Source: Halobacteriales archaeon QS_6_71_20
GTDB lineage: Archaea; Halobacteriota; Halobacteria; Halobacteriales; Haloferacaceae
NCBI GenBank assembly: GCA_003020945.1
Contig: PXRU01000016.1
Coordinates: 38,436-102,435, forward strand
Direction: 5' to 3'
Length of the DNA: 64,000 nt
Made by a program: the position numbers and the translations under genes. This document shows positions 1 to 6,103 of this stretch, piece after piece. The notes under the pieces are model-generated. The model was not told the DNA's origin. It did no database searches and was given only the letters and a program-made list of their open reading frames with translations. Within the stretch, counting starts at the first letter, position 1, and each line of letters opens with the position of its first letter.

Positions 1-911
1 TCGGCGCGGTCGAGGTGCCACGCGAGCCCGGCGACGCCCTGCACGAACGGCAGGTCGTCCACGCGCTCGTCGGCCTTCAGCACGGCCGGCACGTGTACGT
101 CGGCGTTGAAACTCTTCCCCGAGCCGGCGCTGCCCCGGATGTTGTGAAGCTGCGCTGTCGCTCCTTCCATCCGGTAGCCGACTCTGAGGCGCGCCTCGTG
201 GCTGCCATCTCGGTAGGCGACCCGGAGCGAGATGGTGAGCGGGTCAAGGTGGTTTTCACCGTCCGGGGAGACACCGGTCCGCTCCACATCGCACGAGACG
301 ACGCGCGGCGTCTCGGGGCGACGCATCGGACCGCCGTCGGCGACGAGCCGGCGATCCTCCTCGTCGTCAGGCTCGTGGCAGCCGAGGCAGACGCCGTCGA
401 CGAGCGCAGGGGTGCCGACGTGGCGGCCGCACTCAGCACAGTCGTCGCCGCCGTCCTGCGGGGGCCGTTGAGGCTCGCCATCGGGGCCGCACACCTGGCA
501 CCACTTGCGGAACGCCGGCGGCATCTTTGCGAGCTGCACCTCGCCCGGCTCGTCGGTCGCGAGCCAATCGCAGTCTTGATCGAGGTGCAGCTTCCCGCCG
601 TGGCCGCCACGGTGGTCGCTCTCGTAGGCGACCCCGGGCAGGTCTTCGTCGGTGCCGCCGTCGGTCATCGGCTCGCCGACATCCTCGCCGCGAGCGGCGC
701 GGGCGGCCCACCCGGTCCGCTGCTCGCGCACCGGGGTCACGCCCATGAGGCGGTCGCACGCCGAGCAGATCCGCGCCGACCGCCGCGGCCGGCTACTCTG
801 CGTGTCGGTCTCCTCGCAGCTCGGGCACCGAACGATGAACGACGCGGGGTCGTGGTGGTCGACCACGTAGCCGTCGGCGACGTACTTCGGCGTCTCGGGG
901 GCGTCGGACAC
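1..911 (-). CDS. Partial zinc-ribbon-rich viral protein
   Basis: The frame is open from a GTG at 911 to the window edge without a stop, giving about 303 residues of a longer protein. The GTG starts just beyond the stop of the preceding gene at 913, so translation is probably coupled. Cys pairs suggest several zinc ribbons: CPSC and CSAC near residues 29-49, CQVC near 140-165, then CAEC and CLGC. Toward the window edge lies a GSAGSGKS stretch that fits a Walker A pattern, but no matching Walker B is visible in the part present. Last gene of the leftward operon that begins at 1623. No family is recognised; an early viral replication or regulatory role is only a guess. Confidence 0.7.
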   Translation of the reverse strand, partial: MSDAPETPKYVADGYVVDHHDPASFIVRCPSCEETDTQSSRPRRSARICSACDRLMGVTPVREQRTGWAARAARGEDVGEPMTDGGTDEDLPGVAYESDHRGGHGGKLHLDQDCDWLATDEPGEVQLAKMPPAFRKWCQVCGPDGEPQRPPQDGGDDCAECGRHVGTPALVDGVCLGCHEPDDEEDRRLVADGGPMRRPETPRVVSCDVERTGVSPDGENHLDPLTISLRVAYRDGSHEARLRVGYRMEGATAQLHNIRGSAGSGKSFNADVHVPAVLKADERVDDLPFVQGVAGLAWHLDRA

Positions 912-912
912 G

Positions 913-1098
913 TCAGACCACCTCCCACTCGGCCGCGTGACAGTCGCCGCACCACGCCATCAGGACGACCGCGATCTGGTCGCCCGGCTCGCGCGGGTCG
1001 TCGCGGACGACCGGGCGACAGGCCGAGAACTCCTGCCCGTCGCACCCGTCGGCGTGGAGGTCGTGCAGCATCCCGAGATTCGATCCGCCTCGTATCAT
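913..1098 (-). CDS. Small Cys/His-containing viral protein
   Basis: 61 aa from ATG at 1098. The ATG overlaps the stop of the upstream gene as ATGA, the usual junction in this operon, which supports both the frame and the start. It contains four Cys and several His, ending in an AWCGDCHAAEWEVV-type tail, so it may bind a metal. No recognised family. Confidence 0.65.
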   Translation of the reverse strand: MIRGGSNLGMLHDLHADGCDGQEFSACRPVVRDDPREPGDQIAVVLMAWCGDCHAAEWEVV

Positions 1099-1325
1099 CG
1101 CTCACCACCGCGGGGAGCGAGCAGGAACGAGTTCGTCTGCCAGCAGATCTCGACGACCTCCCAGCCGAGCCGGTCGTGGTCGGGGCGGGGGCCGAAACAG
1201 CTTTTCTCGGCGTCTCCCGACCGAACACGGATGTACTCGCCGACGGTGCAAGCCTGAACGGCATGCTCGTCGTACCACTCCAAAACCTCCATCTGGTCCG
1301 CGGGTTCGATGTCTTCGTGGCTCAT
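1095..1325 (-). CDS. Hypothetical viral protein, 76 aa
   Basis: 76 aa from ATG at 1325, overlapping its upstream neighbour by four bases (ATGA) and the next gene likewise. The sequence is acidic at the N-terminus, then has a compact alpha/beta-looking region with a WEVVEICW stretch. A longer in-frame extension upstream is Arg-rich and looks like a shadow frame, so the internal ATG is preferred. The WEVVEICWQT part resembles the WNVTAV part of the neighbouring 42-aa protein, so the two may be related. Function unknown. Confidence 0.7.
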   Translation of the reverse strand: MSHEDIEPADQMEVLEWYDEHAVQACTVGEYIRVRSGDAEKSCFGPRPDHDRLGWEVVEICWQTNSFLLAPRGGER

Positions 1326-1450
1326 GCGTCGGCCTCCGTGACGGCGGTGACGTTCCAGCCGTTCCGCGACCAGAACTCGGCCTCGTCGGGGTCTGTCAGG
1401 AGCGTGTCGCAGTCGTTCTCGTGGACGACGCGGTAGGTCGTGCGCGCCAT
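1322..1450 (-). CDS. Hypothetical viral mini-protein, 42 aa
   Basis: 42 aa starting at ATG 1450. The ATG overlaps the TAA of the upstream gene (TAATG), and the stop overlaps the next start (ATGA). The sequence is acidic with an EFWSRNGWNVTAV segment. The gene is kept because of the tight coupling on both sides and normal haloarchaeal composition. No known family. Confidence 0.65.
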   Translation of the reverse strand: MARTTYRVVHENDCDTLLTDPDEAEFWSRNGWNVTAVTEADA

Positions 1451-1623
1451 TACGCACCCACCTCCGCGTCGATGTGGTCCTCGCAGACGGGGACGCACCC
1501 GCCGATCGTCGCGCGGACGCCGACGGCGTCGCCGCCGCACACGAAACATCCGCTGCTGTTATCAGAAATCGAGTCCTCTTCGTCGGTGCGGGCCTTCGAG
1601 CCCGCGGATTGGGTTGTCGACAT
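1450..1623 (-). CDS. Small zinc-finger-like viral protein, 57 aa
   Basis: 57 aa from ATG 1623. An acidic Ser-rich N-terminus is followed by CFVCGG and, about 15 residues later, CVPVCEDH, a spacing typical of a small treble-clef or zinc-ribbon fold. It is the first gene of the leftward operon and faces the repressor gene across a 213-base divergent region, so it is probably under repressor control. Role unknown; early viral mini zinc proteins often act on transcription, but that is inference. Confidence 0.7.
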   Translation of the reverse strand: MSTTQSAGSKARTDEEDSISDNSSGCFVCGGDAVGVRATIGGCVPVCEDHIDAEVGA

Positions 1624-1836
1624 GGGTTCGCGCTCTCGCGCGACACCCGCCCTCGGCGCGGTGTGGCAGCACTGCGCCGGGGGACCGATGTTATCTCGCG
1701 GTTACCAACTGAGTCTCACTTCGGGTCTCGCGGTCTTTCCAAACAGCGCTTGACAGATATAGATTACGAAGTCTGTAACAGCTCCCAACTTCTGTTAAGG
1801 AAGAGTTAAGCCGCCTATTTAGACACAGGAATTTAA
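1624..1836. promoter_or_regulatory. Divergent immunity-region promoter/operator
   Basis: 213 bases between the leftward zinc-protein operon and the rightward PhiH1-type repressor, with no gene. Its repressor-proximal half is AT-richer than its surroundings. An inverted repeat TAACAG...CTGTTA occupies 1776-1797, and CTATTTAG at 1815-1822 is a TATA candidate for the repressor gene. This is the layout of a repressor-controlled genetic switch; the binding itself is inferred. Confidence 0.6.
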
Positions 1837-2142
1837 ATGAGTAATAAGAAAATGCGGCACTCTGCGAAATGGATGACCCTCGTCGATGATCGGGTTCTGG
1901 AATACATCGACGAACACAGGCACGGGTCACCTACCGAGATGATGGAAGAGGGACCGATCCGCTATTCTCGGCAGTATATCGCCGAACGGTGCCAAATTCT
2001 CGCCGATCACGGGCTTCTGACGGCCGTCGGAAATGGCGTCTACACGATCACCGAGAACGGCCAGAAGTATCTGCGCGGCGACCTCGACACAGGCGAACTC
2101 GATACCGACGGCGAGAACGGCGAGGGGGCCGCGCAGGCGTGA
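1837..2142 (+). CDS. PhiH1-type winged-helix repressor
   Basis: 101 aa from ATG 1837, 19 bases after an A+T-rich TATA candidate, so nearly leaderless. The stretch MTLVDDRVLEYIDEHRHGSP, followed by a GPIRYSRQYIAERC recognition region and LADHGLL, is the signature of the phage PhiH1 repressor family of haloarchaea (winged helix-turn-helix, DNA binding). Residues after about 80 are an acidic tail. The stop overlaps a GTG that starts a second wHTH gene. Likely role: keeps lytic operons silent, probably acting at the adjacent divergent region. The family call is strong; the target is inferred. Confidence 0.85.
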   Translation: MSNKKMRHSAKWMTLVDDRVLEYIDEHRHGSPTEMMEEGPIRYSRQYIAERCQILADHGLLTAVGNGVYTITENGQKYLRGDLDTGELDTDGENGEGAAQA

Positions 2143-2477
2143 AGATCCGACTTGACTCGGGATGGCTACAGCACCTTGATGAGCGACTACTTGAATATAT
2201 CGTGACCGAAGGGGGGGCACGGGCGTGGGTGATCGCGTCGGATCTCGATGTCCGCCAAGTGCGCGTCGCCCGCCGGTGCCGCGTGCTCGCGGAGGCGGAG
2301 TTCATCGAGCGCGAGCGACGCGAGGGGGGCGCGGACCGCTGGGACATCACGAGCTGGGGACTCCTCTACCTCGCGGGCGAGCTGGACGCAGACCTACGCC
2401 GCCCTCTACCGGGACTCCGTCCGGGCGGGCGCATCCGGCCGGCGTGGTATGCGGGCTTCGAGAGCGCGACCGGGTAG
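2139..2477 (+). CDS. Second winged-helix regulator paired with repressor
   Basis: 112 aa. The start is GTG 2139, overlapping the TGA of the repressor gene (GTGA). It shows the same architecture as its neighbour: an LDERLLEYIVTEG opening, a VRQVRVARRCRVLAEAEFIE helix-turn-helix region, a WDITSWGLLYLAGELD wing, and a basic C-terminal tail. It is clearly a diverged PhiH1-like wHTH protein, co-transcribed and probably translationally coupled. It may form heterodimers with the first repressor or act as its antagonist; no direct evidence. Confidence 0.75.
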   Translation: MKIRLDSGWLQHLDERLLEYIVTEGGARAWVIASDLDVRQVRVARRCRVLAEAEFIERERREGGADRWDITSWGLLYLAGELDADLRRPLPGLRPGGRIRPAWYAGFESATG

Positions 2478-2520
2478 GTATCCAGGGGTTTGAAGAGGGT
2501 TTACTCCGCGCTTCTGGTAA

Positions 2521-3132
2521 ATGAGCGAAACGCAAAGTTGGTTCTCAGAAACGAACAGCGTGATGTGGTGGCTCGGGTGGCGCAAGTGGGCGACGTTCGC
2601 GATTGGAGCCGTGCTCGGGATCTTCTTGATCGGTCCGTTCATCGGGCTACCAATCATCGGGGCGGTCCCCGGGCTGCTGATCGGGCTCGTCCTGTGGGTG
2701 ATCTTCGCCCTCCATGTGAACAGGAAAGGAGAACCGATCGTTGAGGAGTTCCGGAAGGTCTCACCCGACATCGGGCGGCGTCACCTCGACATTGCCAACG
2801 AATCGACCGGAGCGCACAGCATCTACCACGTCGAAGGGAGCAGCGCCGGAATCGAGGTGAACCACGAGTACGTCACGCGAACGCTCGTCGTCGGCGACTC
2901 CTCGGCCTCGATCCACGGTGGCGTCTACTTGGACATGAAGGGGCGCGGGACGCGGATCGACGACACGACTGAGGAGGTGTACTACGACCAGGTCACGTCG
3001 GTTCAGTACGAGGACGGGGCACTTCAGATAGCAACATCGGACGGTGAGACGATGTCGTACCCGTCGACGCGGGAGCCAACCGACGCCCTCGCCGATCTTC
3101 AGAATCGGGTTCGGGAGTACAAGACGGTCTGA
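2521..3132 (+). CDS. Membrane protein with C-terminal PH-like domain
   Basis: 203 aa from ATG 2521. Two hydrophobic helices lie at about residues 24-65 (FAIGAVLGIFLIG and GLLIGLVLWVIFALHV). They are followed by a soluble region with alternating beta strands (SIYHVEG..., IEVNHEYVTRTLVVGD..., VTSVQYEDGALQIATSDGE) that resembles bacterial PH-like domains. It lies directly downstream of the repressor pair, so it may be expressed in the lysogen; superinfection exclusion would fit a lysogenic membrane protein but is speculative. Hypothetical in function. Confidence 0.7.
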   Translation: MSETQSWFSETNSVMWWLGWRKWATFAIGAVLGIFLIGPFIGLPIIGAVPGLLIGLVLWVIFALHVNRKGEPIVEEFRKVSPDIGRRHLDIANESTGAHSIYHVEGSSAGIEVNHEYVTRTLVVGDSSASIHGGVYLDMKGRGTRIDDTTEEVYYDQVTSVQYEDGALQIATSDGETMSYPSTREPTDALADLQNRVREYKTV

Positions 3133-3378
3133 GGGTGTTTGAGGAATTCAGTTCCAGCCGGGGAGATAGACTCTAGTTACTGGGAACCCGACGACCAATG
3201 CGGTCACACGGCGCGGGCGAAATCAGCTTCCCAACAAGCATCGTCGTGCTGTCCGGGTTCTTACCCCGGGCCGCCCGTTCAGCCGGACGGCGCGCTCTAA
3301 GCCCCCGTGGAGCTGTTGTAAATCAAGGGGGAGACCCACCGGAAGAGTGGGCTCCGAGAGCGCGAGAGGGTAGATGTG
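3133..3378. other. Intergenic stretch with hairpin
   Basis: About 245 bases between convergent genes (membrane protein rightward, vapC leftward). A GAGACCCAC/GTGGGCTC hairpin at 3331-3353 could serve as a terminator. A short open frame at 3198-3398 was judged unconvincing. No insertion-sequence end or RNA gene was recognised. Confidence 0.4.
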
Positions 3379-3768
3379 CTACTTTCGCAGATTCGTGACC
3401 GTCATCACGTCCTGAAGGGGCACAGTCTGGAAGTCCGAATCGGCGACGACCAGCTCGTCCCCGGTCGTGCGTGCGGTCGCGGCGATGAGGATGTCGGCGG
3501 TCGCAAGCCGGGACCCGTCCGACACGAGTTCGTCTTGGAGGCGGGCGGCCTCGATCGAGACTGATTCGTTCAGATCGAGGGCCTGGACGCCGCCGAACTC
3601 CTCGCGGACGTCCATCACGTCGGTCTGGCCGCTCCCGAGCCGGCCGTTGATGACCTCGAACACGCAGATCGTCGAGGTCCACCACGGCTCGCGGCCGTCG
3701 ATGTAGTCGCGGACCGTATCGTCCCCGCGGAGGTACTGGATAATCGTCGAGGTGTCAAGAAACGCCAT
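3379..3768 (-). CDS. vapC: VapC-family PIN-domain toxin
   Basis: 129 aa from ATG 3768. PIN-domain endoribonuclease: the acidic metal-binding set is visible as D5 (FLDTS), E38 (VFEV), D92 (TADILIAA) and D110/D112 (VADSDF). Normal VapC length. Its ATG overlaps the stop codon of the antitoxin gene upstream (TAATG), the classic translationally coupled toxin-antitoxin layout. Proteins of this family cleave tRNA or rRNA when unrestrained. Here it lies next to the integrase, so it probably stabilises the provirus or acts in defence against other viruses. Family call strong; target unknown. Confidence 0.9.
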   Translation of the reverse strand: MAFLDTSTIIQYLRGDDTVRDYIDGREPWWTSTICVFEVINGRLGSGQTDVMDVREEFGGVQALDLNESVSIEAARLQDELVSDGSRLATADILIAATARTTGDELVVADSDFQTVPLQDVMTVTNLRK

Positions 3769-3965
3769 TACTGGCTCCGTTCCCGGCCGTTTCTGAGCCG
3801 GCGCATGGCTTCGTCGGCATCGTCGTCCGACCACGCCCCGAACTCGATCGGTTCTTCGTCGCTGGAGATGCGGATCAGGAACTCGTCCCAGGTCTCGTCC
3901 TCGCGCTTGAGGGTGGCGAGGCGGTCCTTCGTCGTCGCATCGATCGTGATAGAGGTTCTACTCAT
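3768..3965 (-). CDS. vapB: VapB-type antitoxin
   Basis: 65 aa from ATG 3965. The N-terminal strand RTSITIDATTKDRLATLK is a ribbon-helix-helix DNA-binding motif, followed by an acidic C-terminal tail (EEPIEFGAWSDDDADEAMRR) of the kind that wraps the PIN toxin. It lies immediately upstream of vapC with overlapping stop and start. A perfect 14-bp palindrome sits two bases upstream of the start, suggesting autoregulation by the VapBC complex. Confidence 0.88.
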   Translation of the reverse strand: MSRTSITIDATTKDRLATLKREDETWDEFLIRISSDEEPIEFGAWSDDDADEAMRRLRNGRERSQ

Positions 3966-4000
3966 GCTATGAATTCATAGTGAATTCGTGGATAAATAGC
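3966..4000 (-). promoter_or_regulatory. vapBC promoter and palindromic operator
   Basis: The perfect palindrome CTATGAATTCATAG (3967-3980) is followed by a further TGAATTC half-site. On the minus strand a TATA-like CTATTTATC lies about 30 bases from the vapB ATG, so the transcript would be leaderless. The position fits conditional autoregulation by the RHH antitoxin. Confidence 0.7.
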
Positions 4001-4008
4001 TTCGGTGG

Positions 4009-4587
4009 CTACAACCAGTTCACCTTCTCTCTCGCCCGCCGCTTCGCCGCCGGGCTGTATGCACCCTTGTAGTGCTGCAAGAACGTCTCCAGGTCCTCCC
4101 ATCCGCCCCAGTCGAGCGCGAGGAGCGGGTCAACCTCGGCATCGGCGAGCGCGGTGGCCCACGTCCGCCGGAGGTCGTGCGTCGATAGCTCGCGCCAGCC
4201 GGCGTCGCCGGTCTCCTCGGCGAGCCGTTCGCCAGCAGCGCCGACCCACCGCCGGAGGGTCCGCGTCGTTGACACCGACAGCACGGGATCATCGGGTGCG
4301 TCCTCGCCGGCGATGCGGATGCGCGTCGCCAGCACCTCAGGGCAGGGCGTCTCGCGGAACTTGTCGCCCTTCCCGTCCCACACCCGGAGCATCGTCCCGG
4401 CGTCGGTGTCGACCACGTCGCGCGGCGTCACATCGAGCCATTCCTTCGAGCGGAGACCACACCGGAGACCGAGACCGAACGCGATCTGTTGCTCGTTGTT
4501 CTCGGCGGCGGCAAGGTATCGATCGGTCTCCTCGGCCGACAGCCACACTTTCATCTCCGAACTCTCGTCGTGTTCCCGCAGATTCAT
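4009..4587 (-). CDS. Tyrosine recombinase/integrase, catalytic core only
   Basis: 192 aa from ATG 4587; further open frame upstream to 4671 looks non-coding. Catalytic residues of the tyrosine recombinase fold: R46 (CGLRSKEW), Lys in WDGKGDK (73/76), H137-x-x-R140 (HDLRRTW), W163 replacing the second His (WGGWED) and nucleophile Y173 (LQHYKG). The W substitution and the WGGWED...HY form are common in haloarchaeal integrases. The protein lacks the usual N-terminal SAM-like core-binding domain; full-length relatives are about 330-400 aa. It probably integrates and excises the element at tRNA-Val, though a partner protein may be required. Confidence 0.85.
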   Translation of the reverse strand: MNLREHDESSEMKVWLSAEETDRYLAAAENNEQQIAFGLGLRCGLRSKEWLDVTPRDVVDTDAGTMLRVWDGKGDKFRETPCPEVLATRIRIAGEDAPDDPVLSVSTTRTLRRWVGAAGERLAEETGDAGWRELSTHDLRRTWATALADAEVDPLLALDWGGWEDLETFLQHYKGAYSPAAKRRAREKVNWL

Positions 4588-4733
4588 CGCTGGTACATCT
4601 CCGACTAACCAGAGAACCGGACTAGAAAACTCGGATCGGGGCGGAAGTGGTCGTGATATGGGGGAGGGCACCGCCCGGATCGGCGGGCTATCGAGGGCAG
4701 GATGTCCGACTCTGCATTACTTCTCGGACACGC

Positions 4734-5036
4734 TCACCGAGGCCATGCCCACCGACGCACTCGGTCGTTCTTCTCGTCGGTCGTGTATCCGTCGTACTCC
4801 GGATCAGCCTCGGGGATCCACTCGGGGACCATCTCACGCGGAACGTGCCAGCCGACCTGGCCCGTCGGAAGATCGACCCACACGACCGCCCACCCGTCGC
4901 CGTCGGGCCACCACCCGTGCGGGACTCGGCCGCGCCGCTCTGCGCGAAAGTAGACGAACGCGCGGATGAACGCGATGGCCAGCAGGTTCCGATCCCGGTA
5001 CACTTCGTCGATCGACTTCTCGGCGGCATCACTCAT
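4734..5036 (-). CDS. Haloarchaeal phage-type hypothetical protein
   Basis: 100 aa from ATG 5036, overlapping the upstream stop as ATGA. The core HGWWPDGDGWAVVWVDLP, followed by TGQVGWHVP, is a pattern I recall from small proteins of haloarchaeal and bacterial phages (substrate unknown). Ends about 145 bases before the integrase start. A longer upstream extension of the frame is Arg-rich and rejected. No enzymatic motif seen. Confidence 0.7.
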   Translation of the reverse strand: MSDAAEKSIDEVYRDRNLLAIAFIRAFVYFRAERRGRVPHGWWPDGDGWAVVWVDLPTGQVGWHVPREMVPEWIPEADPEYDGYTTDEKNDRVRRWAWPR

Positions 5037-5323
5037 CGATTCCGAATCACCGACACGAACTCCTCCAGCGACAGCCCCGGCGGCAGGGAGACGAGCGCGC
5101 CGGTCGGGATATGGACCGCCGCCGTCACGTCGGTCTTGTGCCCGACGCCGGCCGCTCGCGCCCACGGCTGGGGCCACACGGTCCGCACGCTCCCGCTGTG
5201 GTCCTGCGCGCTCACGTCCCGCTCGAACCACGTCATCCCGGTCTCTGTCGCCGCCTCGGCCGCCCGGTCGGTGTGTTCCGAACGCCCGACTCCATCATCA
5301 CTAACCGATTGGGTCTCGCTCAT
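5033..5323 (-). CDS. Hypothetical provirus protein, 96 aa
   Basis: 96 aa from ATG 5323. First gene of the leftward block, with a TATA-like GATTATC on the minus strand about 28 bases upstream. N-terminal half acidic and variable; the C-terminal half (VTAAVHIPTGALVSLPPG, then LSLEEFVSVI) looks folded. Stop overlaps the next start (ATGA). Unknown function. Confidence 0.65.
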   Translation of the reverse strand: MSETQSVSDDGVGRSEHTDRAAEAATETGMTWFERDVSAQDHSGSVRTVWPQPWARAAGVGHKTDVTAAVHIPTGALVSLPPGLSLEEFVSVIRNR

Positions 5324-5454
5324 CGCGGTCGCACGTATTGACCCCGGGATGATAATCTCCCTGCCGGACGGGACGATAGCGTACCGTCACTCCGGGGGGA
5401 TGGCGTACCGGCGCGAGCCGCGATTATCGCGCTGGAAGCTCGTTCATAGCCCGT
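5324..5454. promoter_or_regulatory. Divergent promoter of late operon with operator-like repeats
   Basis: 131 bases between the leftward block and the 10.5-kb rightward virion operon. Visible elements: direct repeats GATAGCGTACCG (5375-5386) and GATGGCGTACCG (5399-5410) spaced by 24 bp, and a perfect 13-bp palindrome CGCGATTATCGCG (5419-5431). The ATTAT core of the palindrome lies about 28 bases before the ATG at 5455, so it overlaps the likely TATA box of a leaderless transcript. A second GATAATC at 5350-5356 serves the opposite strand. Probably the control point of late transcription; the binding protein is unknown. Confidence 0.65.
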
Positions 5455-5703
5455 ATGGGCGTTTCTACCCTACACCGGCAAGAGGACGGACGACAGACAA
5501 CCTACCGAGTCGTCGACGTCGAGGACGCGACCGGCGAGACGTTCCCGCACGTCTTCGAGCTGACCGAGCACGGCGACGAGAGGGACGGCGCGCACACCTA
5601 CGTCGGCGCGGGCGACCACCCCGACACCGCCGAGGAGCGCGACGAGGCCCCACAGGGCGCGTGGGAGGCGCTGGACGAGGCGACCGACGAGGGGGAGCTG
5701 TGA
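5455..5703 (+). CDS. Hypothetical acidic protein opening the late operon
   Basis: 82 aa from ATG 5455, predicted leaderless. Strongly acidic, with a TTYRVVDVEDATGETFPHVF beta-like core and an acidic tail. It is the first gene of the rightward operon; the next ATG lies one base after its stop (TGATG arrangement). No known family. Its position suggests an early or regulatory protein of the late operon. Confidence 0.65.
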   Translation: MGVSTLHRQEDGRQTTYRVVDVEDATGETFPHVFELTEHGDERDGAHTYVGAGDHPDTAEERDEAPQGAWEALDEATDEGEL

Positions 5704-5936
5704 TGCAGCCGCTCACGCCCGAGGAGTTCGCCGACGCCCAGGAGGAGAGCCCCGAGAACCACGCGATCCAGCAGTTCGACAGCGCCCACGAGTTCAACGT
5801 CTACGTCGCCGCCGAGTCGGCGACCGACACCCAACGGCGCTACGAGCGCGACGACCAGATCGGGCGCTACGCTGCCTACGGTATCATCATCCTGCTGGCG
5901 GCGAAGGGGGCCGAGGAGTACCTGGCGGGGTACTGA
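5703..5936 (+). CDS. Small one-helix membrane protein
   Basis: 77 aa from ATG 5703. Acidic N-terminal half (LTPEEFADAQEESPENHAIQ), then RYERDDQIGRYAAYGIIILL with a hydrophobic helix at about residues 57-70 and a short tail. Possibly a component of the inner viral membrane or of the assembly machinery; no family recognised. Confidence 0.65.
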   Translation: MQPLTPEEFADAQEESPENHAIQQFDSAHEFNVYVAAESATDTQRRYERDDQIGRYAAYGIIILLAAKGAEEYLAGY

Positions 5937-5941
5937 CGCCG

Positions 5942-6103
5942 ATGCCCGACACCTACGAGCAGGCCGACGAACAAGGGGTACAGACACCGGGCCACGACTG
6001 CGCCAACTGCGGGCGCCCCGGCTTCGAACACGACATGAAGCGAACCACCGACGAGGAGGGCCGGATCGGCTACGACTACGTCTGCCCGGAGGGTGCGCCG
6101 TGA
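5942..6103 (+). CDS. Mini zinc-binding protein, 53 aa
   Basis: 53 aa from ATG 5942; its TGA overlaps the GTG start of the next gene (GTGA). Carries HDCANCGRPGFEHDM and a C-terminal YVCPEG, so a Cys/His site of the form H/C-x2-C...H...C is possible. Retained because of its tight packing in the operon. Confidence 0.6.
   Translation: MPDTYEQADEQGVQTPGHDCANCGRPGFEHDMKRTTDEEGRIGYDYVCPEGAP

Noticed and set aside
105..135. Walker A motif GSAGSGKS as proof of an ATPase
   Set aside because: No Walker B or other ATPase motif in the visible part; kept only as an observation within the partial zinc-ribbon protein.
15..1436. 473-codon plus-strand frame at the window start
   Set aside because: It runs opposite the tightly overlapping leftward zinc-protein genes and shows no motifs; a shadow frame.
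3133..3378. Possible end of an insertion sequence or small gene
   Set aside because: No terminal inverted repeat, no transposase remnant and no homology recognised; only a hairpin is visible.
3198..3398. 66-codon plus-strand frame
   Set aside because: It overlaps the end of vapC, has mixed composition and no support from spacing or motifs.
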